Shown: positions 35,583-45,546 of the stretch, in pieces
Position numbering within the stretch: the stretch's first letter is position 1
Layout: the number at the start of each line of letters is the position of its first letter
Assembly: GCF_965196975.1 (NCBI RefSeq)
Contig: NZ_OZ239981.1
Coordinates: forward strand, 3,658,001 to 3,722,000
Source of the DNA: Endozoicomonas sp965196975
Lineage (GTDB): Bacteria; Pseudomonadota; Gammaproteobacteria; Pseudomonadales; Endozoicomonadaceae
Length of the DNA: 64,000 nucleotides
Reading direction: 5' to 3'
Program-made: the position numbers and the translations under genes
The notes under the pieces: generated by a model
Databases searched by the model: none
What the model saw: the letters and a program-made list of their open reading frames with translations, nothing else
What the model was told of the DNA's origin: nothing

Positions 35583-36496
35583 TTAGTATCCTTCCAGGGA
35601 AGCTCACTATCCCGGACATTTTCGAGTTTAATTCGGTTACTGATATCGGTCGGATGCTCAATGAACAGTGCCTTTTCTCCCATACCCAATGTTTCATCAT
35701 CATGGGGGTCAAGTGCATGAACTTTGTCGCCACGTAAAGGGTGGCGGAGTAAAAGATAGTGATAAATCAAAACGGCCAGCGCATGCCGGTCAGTCTGTAT
35801 GCTAGGTAATTTTCTTGCACTATCATGCTTATCCAAATGTGCAGTTGCTACACATTCAGGAGCAATAAAATCTGGAGTTCCAACAACATCAGGCGGATAT
35901 TTTCCGGGAACAACAAGTCCATCGACATCTATCACACAGGTCTGTGCTTTTGTTGGTGCAACCAAAACATTCTTATAACTCAAATCGGAATGAGCTAAAC
36001 CGGCTGCGTGCATTCTTCTGATGGTGCGAGCTATTTTTAGACAAACCTGCAGATAATTTAGCCAGTTACCTCGTTCTCTTGGATCGAGGAATCGGTTCTG
36101 ATTATTGGCAGAAGCATACCATTTCCCCTGCTTCTCCTTGCCCTTAATCCCCAGCATGTCATCATTAACGCTGCCGTGTTCAAAGAAAAAATGTCCTGGA
36201 TAAACAGGCATCACAAGGCCAAGCTTACCCTCATGCTCAATGATCTGCTCTGGCCAGCAAAATAAGTCCCTCCAATATTCTCCACCGGATGCCTCAAAAA
36301 TCCGTTCCTTATAAACTCCGGTAATCATTTCTAAACGCTCACGGGCAGCCGCATCCTGAGGGTCACGATAGAATGCGACAACTTTCGTTTTACACGGAGT
36401 GAAATAAACATCTTTCATGGCACCAGAACCAATCAAATCGTCAATGTATTCGATATGGTTTCCATCCGGTAATGAAACCCGAACTGTGTTACTCAT
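35583..36496 (-). pseudogene. N-terminal catalytic part of TerY-P type protein kinase
   Basis: 302 native codons before the IS. Kinase features: glycine loop IGSGAMKDVYF, catalytic loop HSDLSYKNVLV (His-x-Asp-Leu...Asn), metal site VIDVDGLVVPG in place of DFG, and APE-like FIAPECV. The usual VAIK lysine reads VVAFYRD, as in relatives I know. Its ATG overlaps the PP2C stop by 4 nt. IS982 supplies a stop after AMCDF, so the kinase core is made without its C-terminal module and zinc ribbon; it may be unstable or deregulated. Confidence 0.85.
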
Positions 36497-38361
36497 TGCG
36501 TTCCCCCCCGATTCAGGATTGCAATGGAGCGATCATCGTGATTACCGGGCGACCAAAAATTGAGCCAGTCCAGAATAGCAATTTCAGCGTCTTCCTTTGT
36601 GCCTGATAATAGAGGTTTTATTTCCATCCACAGTTTTTGCCAGGGAGCATTCTCACTTAGCATAGCTTCAGTCTCGAAACGTGCATCAGTGATACCATCG
36701 GTCATAACCATCAAAGCATTGTACTGCGGTAGTATGCATGCCTTTACTCGCTGATAGACGTCAGGTTGTTTGAAAATACCGCTATCCAGAAAGCGTGTCT
36801 GGCCAGCAAACTCACCACTATCAGGCACACAAAGAAGACGAACACCATTTTCTTCGCTGTATGCTGCAATAGCTCCATCACCAATCGAAAATGAAAGAAC
36901 CAGATTTCCCTTTTCTGTTGACTTGCAGATCATTAATAACAGCGTTGTTGAAAAATCTTTTAAACTCAGCTCATTTCTTTCTGCCTCTGCGTTAATTCCC
37001 TTAACTGCTTTCCATGCAGCCTCTACCAATGTGGTATGAACTGCCTCAATCGTAGATTGATTGAGTACACTATCAAGATCCTCCTGGTTTAAACACGATG
37101 ACTCTAGTTGTATTCCAGCCTCCCCATCCAGTTGATCAGATAAATGTTGCATAGCTAGTTTGATGGCTAGTTGAGAGCCGCGCCTTGAGTATTCACAGCT
37201 ACCCGCCCCATCAGCAACAGCCAGAATATGCCAGCCACTCTTTTCAAGATATTGTACTCCTGCTTCATCATCGCGGTGTGTGCCTTTATGGGCATGACTT
37301 CGCCCTCTTTGACTGGCAGCAACCATACGTAGCCCTGCGATATCAAGGCTGCTGCTGGCAAAATCAGGCTTATGAAACCTCGCTTGAGAATCAGACGCTA
37401 TGTTTTTCCAAAGTGAGCGCGGATCAGGGTTGATAGTAAAGCGGGAAATCACGAATACATCTTTTCTGGCCTTTTCATCAAGAGCGCTTTCAGAAGCAAT
37501 GTAACCCTTGAGACGAATTTCAAAGTCACCAGCCTGATTTGGCAGGCCTTGTATAGAATTTGAACTCTCGTCAAAATTCATGCCTAGTTCTGGCGGTATC
37601 CAGCTTTCCTCAACATGTAAATTATCCAGCTGGATTACTTGGCAATATTCTCGGCCACACATGCCATTTGGCATATTTACATGAATGGTTTCTCTTTCTT
37701 TCACTGGTTGAAGACTCGGGGTTTCAGACTTCATATCATGCTCTTCGCTGGAGCTAAAGTCAGTCTCCAGAATCATATTTGAGATGCTGGCTTGCTCTTC
37801 AACAACGTGTGGCTCGGAGGAGTTATCTACAGTCTTTGTAACTTCAGCACCGGGGGAGGAAATGGCGGCTTCATCCTCGCCAGCACCTGGTATAGTTTCG
37901 CTGTCAGCTGTACCTTCATCACTCGCGGTAGCCATTTCTGAATCCATCTCAATGAATTCTGGTTCAGAGGTTACTTCTCTGCAATTTTTTTGCTCAGCAT
38001 TGAGTTCAGGCTCTATTGAGTGAATCTGCTCGGTTTCCGGCACTTCTTCAGCCTTATCAGTAGGTGCTTGATCGACTAAGCAATCAGCTTCTAGCTCTTT
38101 CGCTTTTGAGCTTTTGCCATCATTCACTTTGTTATCTGTGGCAGAATCAAAAACCAATGGACCTTCTTGCTTTTGATTTGCAACCAATGAGGTTTGCTGT
38201 TCGATATGCTTGCACACCAAACTCTTAATCGCAGAGTAAATGGAACAGAAGGCTTCATCATGTAACAGTTGACTGATTAAAACATCATCCGGCTCATAGC
38301 TCAGCATAGAGACCAGGCTTGCCACCTCAGCAGTGGATATCGTCGGTTGTTGCCCCATCAC
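36493..38361 (-). CDS. PP2C-type phosphatase of a TerY-P operon
   Basis: 622 residues. Residues 1-60 form a small helical domain. Residues 60-250 are an acidic, Glu/Ser/Thr-rich linker, longer than usual. Residues 260-325 include the PDPRSLWKN segment seen in TerY-P phosphatases. From about 345 a PP2C domain follows: HRDDEAGVQYL, LAVADGAGSCEYSRRGS (metal Asp), FSIGDGAIAAY and MVMTDGITDARFETE (metal Asp). Counterpart of the kinase: removes phosphate from Ser/Thr on a shared target, presumably the VWA proteins. Overlaps both neighbouring genes by 4 nt. Confidence 0.87.
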   Translation of the reverse strand: MMGQQPTISTAEVASLVSMLSYEPDDVLISQLLHDEAFCSIYSAIKSLVCKHIEQQTSLVANQKQEGPLVFDSATDNKVNDGKSSKAKELEADCLVDQAPTDKAEEVPETEQIHSIEPELNAEQKNCREVTSEPEFIEMDSEMATASDEGTADSETIPGAGEDEAAISSPGAEVTKTVDNSSEPHVVEEQASISNMILETDFSSSEEHDMKSETPSLQPVKERETIHVNMPNGMCGREYCQVIQLDNLHVEESWIPPELGMNFDESSNSIQGLPNQAGDFEIRLKGYIASESALDEKARKDVFVISRFTINPDPRSLWKNIASDSQARFHKPDFASSSLDIAGLRMVAASQRGRSHAHKGTHRDDEAGVQYLEKSGWHILAVADGAGSCEYSRRGSQLAIKLAMQHLSDQLDGEAGIQLESSCLNQEDLDSVLNQSTIEAVHTTLVEAAWKAVKGINAEAERNELSLKDFSTTLLLMICKSTEKGNLVLSFSIGDGAIAAYSEENGVRLLCVPDSGEFAGQTRFLDSGIFKQPDVYQRVKACILPQYNALMVMTDGITDARFETEAMLSENAPWQKLWMEIKPLLSGTKEDAEIAILDWLNFWSPGNHDDRSIAILNRGGTQ

Positions 38362-39392
38362 CCCATACCTCGTGTTACATCGAAATCACCACCATCTCCC
38401 TCAGAAAACATTCCCTCCAGGTTGCACCATGGGCATAGATAAGGAGCAGCACCATCGGTACAAAGCAGCCCCCCACAAGAGCACATGGCAAAAGCAGTTC
38501 CGTTACCGCAGTGAGGGCAAGGAGGGCAACCGATAAGATGCTCAGTATTGACTTGCACACGATTGTGATCGTTAACTGACCATGCAAAAAAGCTCTCCTC
38601 TACAGGAAATGCCCCCTCAAGCTCAAATTCCTGTCCGCCAAAACCAACATCATCGCTGCGGTTGTATTTTATGAGATAGGGGCGTTTACTCTTCTGGCAT
38701 CGGCCGGTCAGCACCACGACTGATTCGTCTACGGCACTTGATGTATGCACTGGAAAGTCTTTAACCAGTGTTAATCCGGTTGGCTTTTTGGCAAGAGAGA
38801 TTCCAGAACCCGGGTTAGATTCCACCAGATAACTGGTTGCAGTAACAGAAGCGCTAATCCAATCAATAAACTGCTTGAACGTCTTTCCATCATTACCTTC
38901 AAGACAGAGCACATCATCAGTCAACTCCGCCAGTAACGTTGAATCAGCCCTGTCTCCCAAGGTAATGGCTACCAGTTGAGCTCGATTAGCAAATTCCGTT
39001 CTCCACCGTTTAATCACCTCATCAGTATTATCTGTTGGTCGTCCATCGGTCATTAGAAACACGACAGGTTTCCAATCTCCACGACGCTCCGCTGTCGTTT
39101 TTACAACCTCTTTCTCAATATTATCCATCAGACAATTCAGGGCTGCGCCCAAGGCTGTTCCACTTCCAACAGGCAGACGCGGGGGATAAAAACTGACAAC
39201 ATCAATTAATGGAACGATGAGATCTGCTTTTCCAGCAAAAGCGATAACCGACAGGTAAACACTTTCCAGAGCTTGCGGATCGGTACGCAGCGAACGAACA
39301 ATTTGTTCCATGCCCGCTTCCAGCTGCCGAAGAGGCTGACCGATCATTGACTCTGATACGTCCAGCAGAAAATAAACAGGTAATCTGCGCAT
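38358..39392 (-). CDS. TerY-like VWA protein with C-terminal zinc ribbon
   Basis: 344 residues. The N-terminal VWA domain has the complete MIDAS metal site: LLDVSESM (DxSxS), the GSGTALGAAL threonine, and FLMTDGRPTD. Residues 200-300 form a second, beta-rich region. The C-terminus is a treble-clef/zinc-ribbon-like array CPPCPHCGNG, MCSCGGLLC and YLCPWC. AGGACG precedes the ATG. Third of three tandem VWA paralogues, and the only one with the extension. Overlaps the PP2C gene by 4 nt. Confidence 0.85.
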   Translation of the reverse strand: MRRLPVYFLLDVSESMIGQPLRQLEAGMEQIVRSLRTDPQALESVYLSVIAFAGKADLIVPLIDVVSFYPPRLPVGSGTALGAALNCLMDNIEKEVVKTTAERRGDWKPVVFLMTDGRPTDNTDEVIKRWRTEFANRAQLVAITLGDRADSTLLAELTDDVLCLEGNDGKTFKQFIDWISASVTATSYLVESNPGSGISLAKKPTGLTLVKDFPVHTSSAVDESVVVLTGRCQKSKRPYLIKYNRSDDVGFGGQEFELEGAFPVEESFFAWSVNDHNRVQVNTEHLIGCPPCPHCGNGTAFAMCSCGGLLCTDGAAPYLCPWCNLEGMFSEGDGGDFDVTRGMG

Positions 39393-39406
39393 ATCTAACG
39401 TCCTAT

Positions 39407-40054
39407 TTACAATACCAACTGAATTTCTGCAGGAGGTGGTGGCAATGTTCCACTGCTGGTGCCCATAGATACACCTGCAGACTGACTGCCCGCAGCAATT
39501 GAATCAGAAACCCATTTAAAAAAGGCGCTGAAAGCTGATGAATCCATGGTGTCCAGCGTTACCACGGTGTCAGTCATTTTTTGCAAAAACTCTGAACTGG
39601 CTTTTGGTCCCGCTGCACACCCGACAATGGCTGCAAAATTGGCCTGCTTTACCTTGACAGACATTTGTTCAAATAACTGAAGGTCACTGGGCTTGCCATC
39701 TGTCAGAATAAACAGCATGGGTCGGAAATCGCCTTTACTGTTTGGAGTTGACTTCTGAACATCTTTTTCCACTTTAGCGCACAGCGTCTCAAGTGCCTCG
39801 CCAAGGTGTGTTGCACCACTTCTTGGTAATGTTATTTCCGGAACCTGAACGCTTTCCAGTGGCGTCAAAGGAAACAATTCGTCAATAGTGTTGCTGAACG
39901 TAATAATGGACAAAGCGACAGATTCAAGAGCGTAAGGGTCTTGTCTCAATTCGGCGACTAGCGAGCTCAGGCCGACATTTACGGCATGAATAGGCTCTCC
40001 TGCCATGCTGCCAGAGGAATCAATCAGAAGGTAAACAGGTAAACGACGTGCCAT
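39407..40054 (-). CDS. terY: TerY-like VWA protein
   Basis: 215 residues, a lone VWA domain like tellurite-resistance-associated TerY. MIDAS: LLIDSSGSMAGEPI, SGATHLGEALETL and FILTDGKPSD. Well-placed GGTGAG before the ATG. 14 nt upstream of the zinc-ribbon paralogue. TerY-type proteins are thought to be substrates or scaffolds of the linked kinase and phosphatase. Whether tellurite is involved here is unknown; no terB/C/D/Z genes lie in the window. Confidence 0.85.
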   Translation of the reverse strand: MARRLPVYLLIDSSGSMAGEPIHAVNVGLSSLVAELRQDPYALESVALSIITFSNTIDELFPLTPLESVQVPEITLPRSGATHLGEALETLCAKVEKDVQKSTPNSKGDFRPMLFILTDGKPSDLQLFEQMSVKVKQANFAAIVGCAAGPKASSEFLQKMTDTVVTLDTMDSSAFSAFFKWVSDSIAAGSQSAGVSMGTSSGTLPPPPAEIQLVL

Positions 40055-40113
40055 AACACACTCACCAAGTAGTGATTTGTAAGATATAAACAGTGAAACT
40101 TATTTTCAGAAAA

Positions 40114-40743
40114 CTACTTGACCTCTTCAGGAGGCTGGGGGAGTTCATCAAGGGTCGATATATCTTTCTTGGTCAGATCTATCTTAACAGAGCTGGTACT
40201 TACGGAAGCCGACACCCACTTGAAGAAAGCAGCCACACCGGCACTATCCAAAGTGTCTAAACGAACCACACAGTCAGTAATCTTTTTTAGCTCATCAACA
40301 TTGGCATGAGGACCGGCAGCGCATGCCACTATCATGCCAAGCTTAGATTGATCCAGATCCGATAAACCTTTTTGGAGATCATCAGTGGCAATACCGTCAG
40401 TAAACAGGAAAACCAATGGCTTCCAGTCCCCCCGTGATTCAGTTGTAGTTTTTCTGACTTCAGTATCAATGCGCGCATTTAATAGGGACAGTGCAGCCCC
40501 CATGGACGTCCAGCCATTTGCCTCAATACCTGGCACCTGAAAATTGATCAGTTCAGTTAAAGGAACACTCTGTTTTGCATCAGAACCAAACTCAATAACC
40601 GACAACGCTGCGGTTTCCAGCGCATGAGGATCTTGTCGAAGACTGCTCAGCAGCGTATCCATTCCATTGCGAACGGCTTCTATCGGTTCGCCAGTCATCG
40701 AGGTGGAAACATCAAGAAGAAGGTATACGGGAAGACGTCTCAT
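40114..40743 (-). CDS. terY: TerY-like VWA protein, first gene of operon
   Basis: 209 residues, VWA domain with MIDAS LLLDVSTSMTGEPI, NGWTSMGAALSLL and FLFTDGIATDD. Closest in pattern to the second paralogue (shared RRLPVYLL start, SLRQDP, DWKPLVF), so the three arose by tandem duplication. A GGAG site lies 11 nt before the ATG. A C-terminal tail of about 25 residues is proline- and lysine-rich. Confidence 0.85.
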   Translation of the reverse strand: MRRLPVYLLLDVSTSMTGEPIEAVRNGMDTLLSSLRQDPHALETAALSVIEFGSDAKQSVPLTELINFQVPGIEANGWTSMGAALSLLNARIDTEVRKTTTESRGDWKPLVFLFTDGIATDDLQKGLSDLDQSKLGMIVACAAGPHANVDELKKITDCVVRLDTLDSAGVAAFFKWVSASVSTSSVKIDLTKKDISTLDELPQPPEEVK

Positions 40744-41257
40744 AACCTGTGAACTCCAAAATCGGGTTATGTCATTACATGCCGGAGATAGTTAAAAGTC
40801 AGATTAAATAAGCGACTACGGAATAATACCTGTAAAGATACCAGCCTTCATTTTAAAAATGGGGTTCTGGTTAAAAGATATGTATTAAATCATAAACAGA
40901 AGGGTTGAGGCACACATATACTCACTTTTCGGGGTAGTAATACGCCAGCAATCGTCGTTATTTGCGCAGATATATTGAGATATTTTTCCGTGCTAGGATG
41001 CCGTCCCTGCCCCCTAAGCCTGACATCCTTACAGCTAAGAAAGTCAGTAGAAATCAGAATGAGTGGTACTTTCCAAACCACTCATTCAATAAAGAATGTC
41101 AATTTGTTCAAAGAACAAGCGGGCAGGATATGTCGATGAGCGGTAATGCATCTGTTTTATGCTTTTATAAACGGGCTTCATAAGAGCCAATAGTAAAATC
41201 CAGTAAAAACCTCAGCACCTCTTCAAGCTGTAGTTATTGAATTAACAAGGAAACATT
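40744..41257. other. Intergenic region, divergent promoters expected
   Basis: 514 bp between the divergent VWA operon and the membrane coiled-coil gene. AT-rich, no convincing ORF on either strand. It must carry promoters for both, but I cannot pick them with confidence. Confidence 0.4.
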
Positions 41258-41668
41258 ATGGAACCAACCTCATTATTTATAGCCTGTGCACTTGCACTGA
41301 TGGCCTTTTTGCTGGGATTTATGTTTTCAGCGCAGAAAACCAAACGTGGCCAGTTAGAAACAGCTTCGGAGCTTAAACAGTACAAGGCAGACCATACTCG
41401 GCTGACTACTGATCTGGAAACAGCGAAAAGCAGCGAGAAAGGCTGTGCTGAACAGTTGCAGGCTCTTCGCATCACCCATGAGCGTATGGAGGCAGATCAT
41501 AATAACGCCCTTTCTCTGATCGAACAAAAGGAACAGCGGATCAACGACTACTCTCAGAGAATTCTTGGCCTCAGAGAATCAGAGCGGTCTGCCAGAGAAA
41601 GCCTGGTCAAAATTGAAGAGGCGATGTCTAACCTGAAGCAAAAAGAAACTGAAAATAAAGAGCAGATT
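41258..41668 (+). pseudogene. Membrane-anchored coiled-coil protein, truncated by IS66
   Basis: 137 native codons before the IS. An N-terminal membrane helix (SLFIACALALMAFLLGFMFS) is followed by a continuous coiled coil (ELKQYKADHTRLTTDLETAK ... ERINDYSQRILGLRESERSA). AAGGAAAC precedes the ATG. The layout resembles the start of RmuC and similar proteins, but the diagnostic nuclease part is missing, so I do not name it. The downstream remainder is not in the window; the DNA beyond the two IS66 copies belongs to another gene. Confidence 0.6.
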
Positions 41669-43267
41669 GTAACTATTCAGCACCCTTCATATAAATCTGG
41701 AATTTTCTGATTTTTCGACCATCATCTTATACTCAATTTTTCTAACAAATCTCCAGTATGGAACCAGACTTCCCAGCTACTCCGTTTACCGAAGCTCTCC
41801 TTAAAGAGAATGAAGAGCTTCGGACCGAGAATGCGCTTTTACGGGAACGTTGCAGCGAACTGGAAGAAAGGGTTAATAAAAACAGTCAAAACAGTAGTAA
41901 GCCACCATCGTCAGATGGTTATCAAAAGCCCAGTAAAAAAGGGAGTGATAAAGGTGATACATCTTCCAAAGAAGCCCCCTGCTCCTCACAGGAAACACCG
42001 AACCCCAAAAGCCTTAGACCATCTTCAGGCAATAAACCAGGTGGCCAGAAAGGTCATCAAGGCTCTTGTTTGAGACGTGTCGCCTTACCCGATTATGTCA
42101 GGCATCTGAAGGTTGAAAAATGTTGCTGTTGCCAGTCTTCGCTTATCGATATTAAACCCACCAAATACATTGAGCGACAGGTTTTTGATCCAGGTAGACC
42201 CGGAGAATTTGAAGTTACCGCGTACTGGGCAGACGTTAAAGTATGTCCTTGTGGTAAACGGAACACCGCTGAGTTTCCCCAAGGAGTGAAAGCCGCTGCT
42301 CAATACGGAGAAGTGACTCAGGCAATGGCTGTTCATTTAAACCAGTATCACTTCATCCCATATCACCGGGTGTCTGAGTATTTCAATACTATTTATTGCA
42401 TGAGTGTCAGCGCAGGCTCTGTTGCCAATTTTGTTGCCTATACCCATGAGAACCTGGCCTCTACTGAGCAGAGTATCCGCGATGCTTTACAAGAAAGTCC
42501 GGTTGCAGGAGCGGATGAAACTGGCATGCGGGTTGACGGTTCACTGTGGTGGTTACACATTATGCGAGATGACCAATGGACGCTTTACTACCTCTCAGAA
42601 AGGCGAGGTTGTGAAGCAATGGATGCAATGGGCATCCTGCTGACTTTTGCAGGCATTCTGGTTCACGATCATTGGAAGTCCTACTTTGCCTATGCGGCAG
42701 TGCATGTGCTTTGTAATGCCCATCATCTGAGAGAGCTTCAGGGAGTTGTCGATAGGGATGCGAATAAGCTGGCTCTGCGGCTGATGAAATTGCTTACGCT
42801 CTCCTGGCACTTCTGCAAGAAATACAAAGCAGCCGGTCTGACTCAAATGCCTGGTGCAATACAGCTTCGCATTGAGACGATATACGACCAAATCCTTCAA
42901 AGGGCTCTCACGAAGGAAACCGCTTATATGGAAAAACAACGACAGGTGCTTGGACGTAAGAAGGTCAGGAATACCAAGGCCTACAACCTGTTCAAAAGGC
43001 TTATTGAGTTTAAGGTTGAAACGTTGCGCTTCATGTCGGACTTTTCAATTCCCTTCGATAACAATGGCAGTGAACGTGATGCCAGGATGGCCAAACTTAA
43101 GCAGAAGATCTCAGGCTGCTTCAGAAGCGAAGACGGAGGTACCATGTTTACCCGAATCCGAAGCTATTTATCATCTGCTAAAAAGCAGGGGTTGAACATA
43201 TTTCAGGCGCTTCTTAAAGCGGTTCGAAATTACAACAATACGCCTTTGCTGGGTGCTGAATAGTTAC
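41669..43267 (+). mobile_element. IS66-family insertion sequence, copy C (1599 bp)
   Basis: Complete copy with both terminal repeats. Flanks do not match: AGCAGATT on the left and GAAAAATG on the right, the latter being internal IS66 sequence of copy D. Explained if C inserted into D and the duplicated left part was then lost by homologous recombination. Confidence 0.93.
41758..43263 (+). CDS. tnpC: IS66-family transposase (TnpC), copy C
   Basis: 501 residues, identical to the other full copies; all catalytic residues present. Confidence 0.95.
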   Translation: MEPDFPATPFTEALLKENEELRTENALLRERCSELEERVNKNSQNSSKPPSSDGYQKPSKKGSDKGDTSSKEAPCSSQETPNPKSLRPSSGNKPGGQKGHQGSCLRRVALPDYVRHLKVEKCCCCQSSLIDIKPTKYIERQVFDPGRPGEFEVTAYWADVKVCPCGKRNTAEFPQGVKAAAQYGEVTQAMAVHLNQYHFIPYHRVSEYFNTIYCMSVSAGSVANFVAYTHENLASTEQSIRDALQESPVAGADETGMRVDGSLWWLHIMRDDQWTLYYLSERRGCEAMDAMGILLTFAGILVHDHWKSYFAYAAVHVLCNAHHLRELQGVVDRDANKLALRLMKLLTLSWHFCKKYKAAGLTQMPGAIQLRIETIYDQILQRALTKETAYMEKQRQVLGRKKVRNTKAYNLFKRLIEFKVETLRFMSDFSIPFDNNGSERDARMAKLKQKISGCFRSEDGGTMFTRIRSYLSSAKKQGLNIFQALLKAVRNYNNTPLLGAE

Positions 43268-44420
43268 GAAAAATGTTGCTGTTGCCAGTCTTCGCTTATC
43301 GATATTAAACCCACCAAATACATTGAGCGACAGGTTTTTGATCCAGGTAGACCCGGAGAATTTGAAGTTACCGCGTACTGGGCAGACGTTAAAGTATGTC
43401 CTTGTGGTAAACGGAACACCGCTGAGTTTCCCCAAGGAGTGAAAGCCGCTGCTCAATACGGAGAAGTGACTCAGGCAATGGCTGTTCATTTAAACCAGTA
43501 TCACTTCATCCCATATCACCGGGTGTCTGAGTATTTCAATACTATTTATTGCATGAGTGTCAGCGCAGGCTCTGTTGCCAATTTTGTTGCCTATACCCAT
43601 GAGAACCTGGCCTCTACTGAGCAGAGTATCCGCGATGCTTTACAAGAAAGTCCGGTTGCAGGAGCGGATGAAACTGGCATGCGGGTTGACGGTTCACTGT
43701 GGTGGTTACACATTATGCGAGATGACCAATGGACGCTTTACTACCTCTCAGAAAGGCGAGGTTGTGAAGCAATGGATGCAATGGGCATCCTGCTGACTTT
43801 TGCAGGCATTCTGGTTCACGATCATTGGAAGTCCTACTTTGCCTATGCGGCAGTGCATGTGCTTTGTAATGCCCATCATCTGAGAGAGCTTCAGGGAGTT
43901 GTCGATAGGGATGCGAATAAGCTGGCTCTGCGGCTGATGAAATTGCTTACGCTCTCCTGGCACTTCTGCAAGAAATACAAAGCAGCCGGTCTGACTCAAA
44001 TGCCTGGTGCAATACAGCTTCGCATTGAGACGATATACGACCAAATCCTTCAAAGGGCTCTCACGAAGGAAACCGCTTATATGGAAAAACAACGACAGGT
44101 GCTTGGACGTAAGAAGGTCAGGAATACCAAGGCCTACAACCTGTTCAAAAGGCTTATTGAGTTTAAGGTTGAAACGTTGCGCTTCATGTCGGACTTTTCA
44201 ATTCCCTTCGATAACAATGGCAGTGAACGTGATGCCAGGATGGCCAAACTTAAGCAGAAGATCTCAGGCTGCTTCAGAAGCGAAGACGGAGGTACCATGT
44301 TTACCCGAATCCGAAGCTATTTATCATCTGCTAAAAAGCAGGGGTTGAACATATTTCAGGCGCTTCTTAAAGCGGTTCGAAATTACAACAATACGCCTTT
44401 GCTGGGTGCTGAATAGTTAC
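43268..44420 (+). mobile_element. IS66-family element, copy D, 5'-truncated (1153 bp)
   Basis: Begins at internal position 447 of the element, immediately after the right end of copy C, and runs to a normal right terminal repeat. It encodes TnpC residues 120-501 without the coiled coil and without a native start. A GTG in the terminal repeat of copy C (reading Leu-Asn-Ser-Tyr) happens to be in frame, giving a 387-codon chimera. The right flank GTTGAATG does not match any left flank nearby. Confidence 0.92.
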
Positions 44421-45222
44421 GTTGAATGAATATAAGAAATCAGGCCAATTCAAAAAACTGTCTAAACAAGTTCAATACATCAGAATGTTATATATACCAA
44501 AGATCACAGCATCTCCTGTTATTGGCTTCGTTGAATTTGGGAATGTACCTCTGTCCAAAATAACACCAGCAACTATCAAACGATTTCTGGAAAAATTTAA
44601 TGATAAACCTGGTGCTCGTGATCATATTCGTAAAACGATTTCATCTGCGTGGACATGGGGCAGAGAGTACTATGATGAAGTGCCTCGGAATCCATGCCTT
44701 GAGTTAAAGGCCGCGCCTAGAACCAGCCGAACCCGTTATATAACAGATGATGAATATGCAGTTGTTTATTACATCGCTCCGTCATTTTGGAAGGCCATGA
44801 TGGAATTTGCTTATATTTGTAGGGCAAGGCGGATCGAGTTAGTTCGTATGACACATGACCAGATTCTTGAAAAAGGAATTCAGCTTAGGCGTGCAAAGGG
44901 CTCTCTTGATGAAATCACCCTTTGGACACCTAGACTGAAAAAAGCCTATCAAATCATTAGTGAGCTGCGTCGTGAAACCAAGAGCGACTATCTGTTCTGC
45001 GATACGAATGGTACTCAAATGAAAAAAGATACCCTCGACTCCCAATGGCAGAAAATAATGGGTCAAGCTCATAAGGATGGGTTGTTGGAAGAGCGCTTTA
45101 ATTTTCACGACCTTAAAGCAAAAGGAGTATCTGACCATGAAGGGCTTATTTCAGGCCATAAGACCCTGCAGGCAAAACAAGTTTATATACGCAAAACCCA
45201 AGAGGTAAAGGGAACCAAATAG
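44421..45222 (+). pseudogene. int: Phage-type tyrosine recombinase, N-terminus removed by IS66
   Basis: About 266 residues remain. A partial core-binding domain (YIRMLYIPKI...FGNVPLSKITPATIKRFLEKF) is followed by the catalytic domain: FAYICRARRIELVRM (Arg), NFHDLKAKGVSDHEG (His-x-x-Lys where Arg is usual), ISGHKTLQAKQVYIRK (His and nucleophile Tyr). The arm-binding N-terminus is lost at the IS66 edge. It ends 167 bp from the 3' end of tRNA-Leu, the usual position of an island integrase next to its tRNA attachment site. Confidence 0.8.
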
Positions 45223-45357
45223 AATCATTATCTTTGGGGTGTAAAATAAATATGTCGTATTAATGACAAAGACACTGAACCTAAGAAATAAGGTATTTTT
45301 TTAGGAAAACAGGTTGTTGGGTAGGTTTTTAGAAGTTAAGACAATTATGGAGAATAC

Positions 45358-45383
45358 AAAAAAAGCCTTTAGAATCAAAGGCT
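45358..45383 (-). terminator. Rho-independent terminator after tRNA-Leu
   Basis: On the minus strand GAGCCTTT and AAAGGCTTTTTTT form a stem with a 6-nt loop ending in seven T, starting 7 nt after the tRNA 3' end. Confidence 0.75.
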
Positions 45384-45389
45384 CTTATT

Positions 45390-45476
45390 TGGTGCCGAAG
45401 ACGAGACTCGAACTCGTACGCCCATACAGGCACTGCCCCCTCAAGACAGCGTGTCTACCAATTCCACCACTTCGGC
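45390..45476 (-). tRNA. tRNA-Leu (anticodon GAG)
   Basis: 87 nt including encoded CCA. Acceptor strands GCCGAAG and CTTCGGC pair. Anticodon stem CTGTC/GGCAG encloses the loop TTGAGGG with GAG at 34-36. A long variable arm (GCCTGTATGGGC) and a T-arm with GTTCGAGTC are present. It lies downstream of secG as in E. coli leuU. Its 3' end is the probable attachment site of the adjacent recombinase. Confidence 0.95.
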
Positions 45477-45546
45477 CTTAACTGCCGCTCTCAGCGACAG
45501 TGAAATTATTTCTGAAAACCCTTTGTAAATCAATAAGATTTTAATC

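Noticed and set aside
40890..41183. Short overlapping frames upstream of the VWA operon
   Set aside because: Both strands read equally poor, low-conservation peptides without ribosome-binding sites; treated as intergenic.
43253..44416. A 387-residue functional transposase
   Set aside because: It is a 5'-truncated IS66 copy whose start lies by chance in the terminal repeat of the neighbouring copy; the coiled-coil domain is missing.
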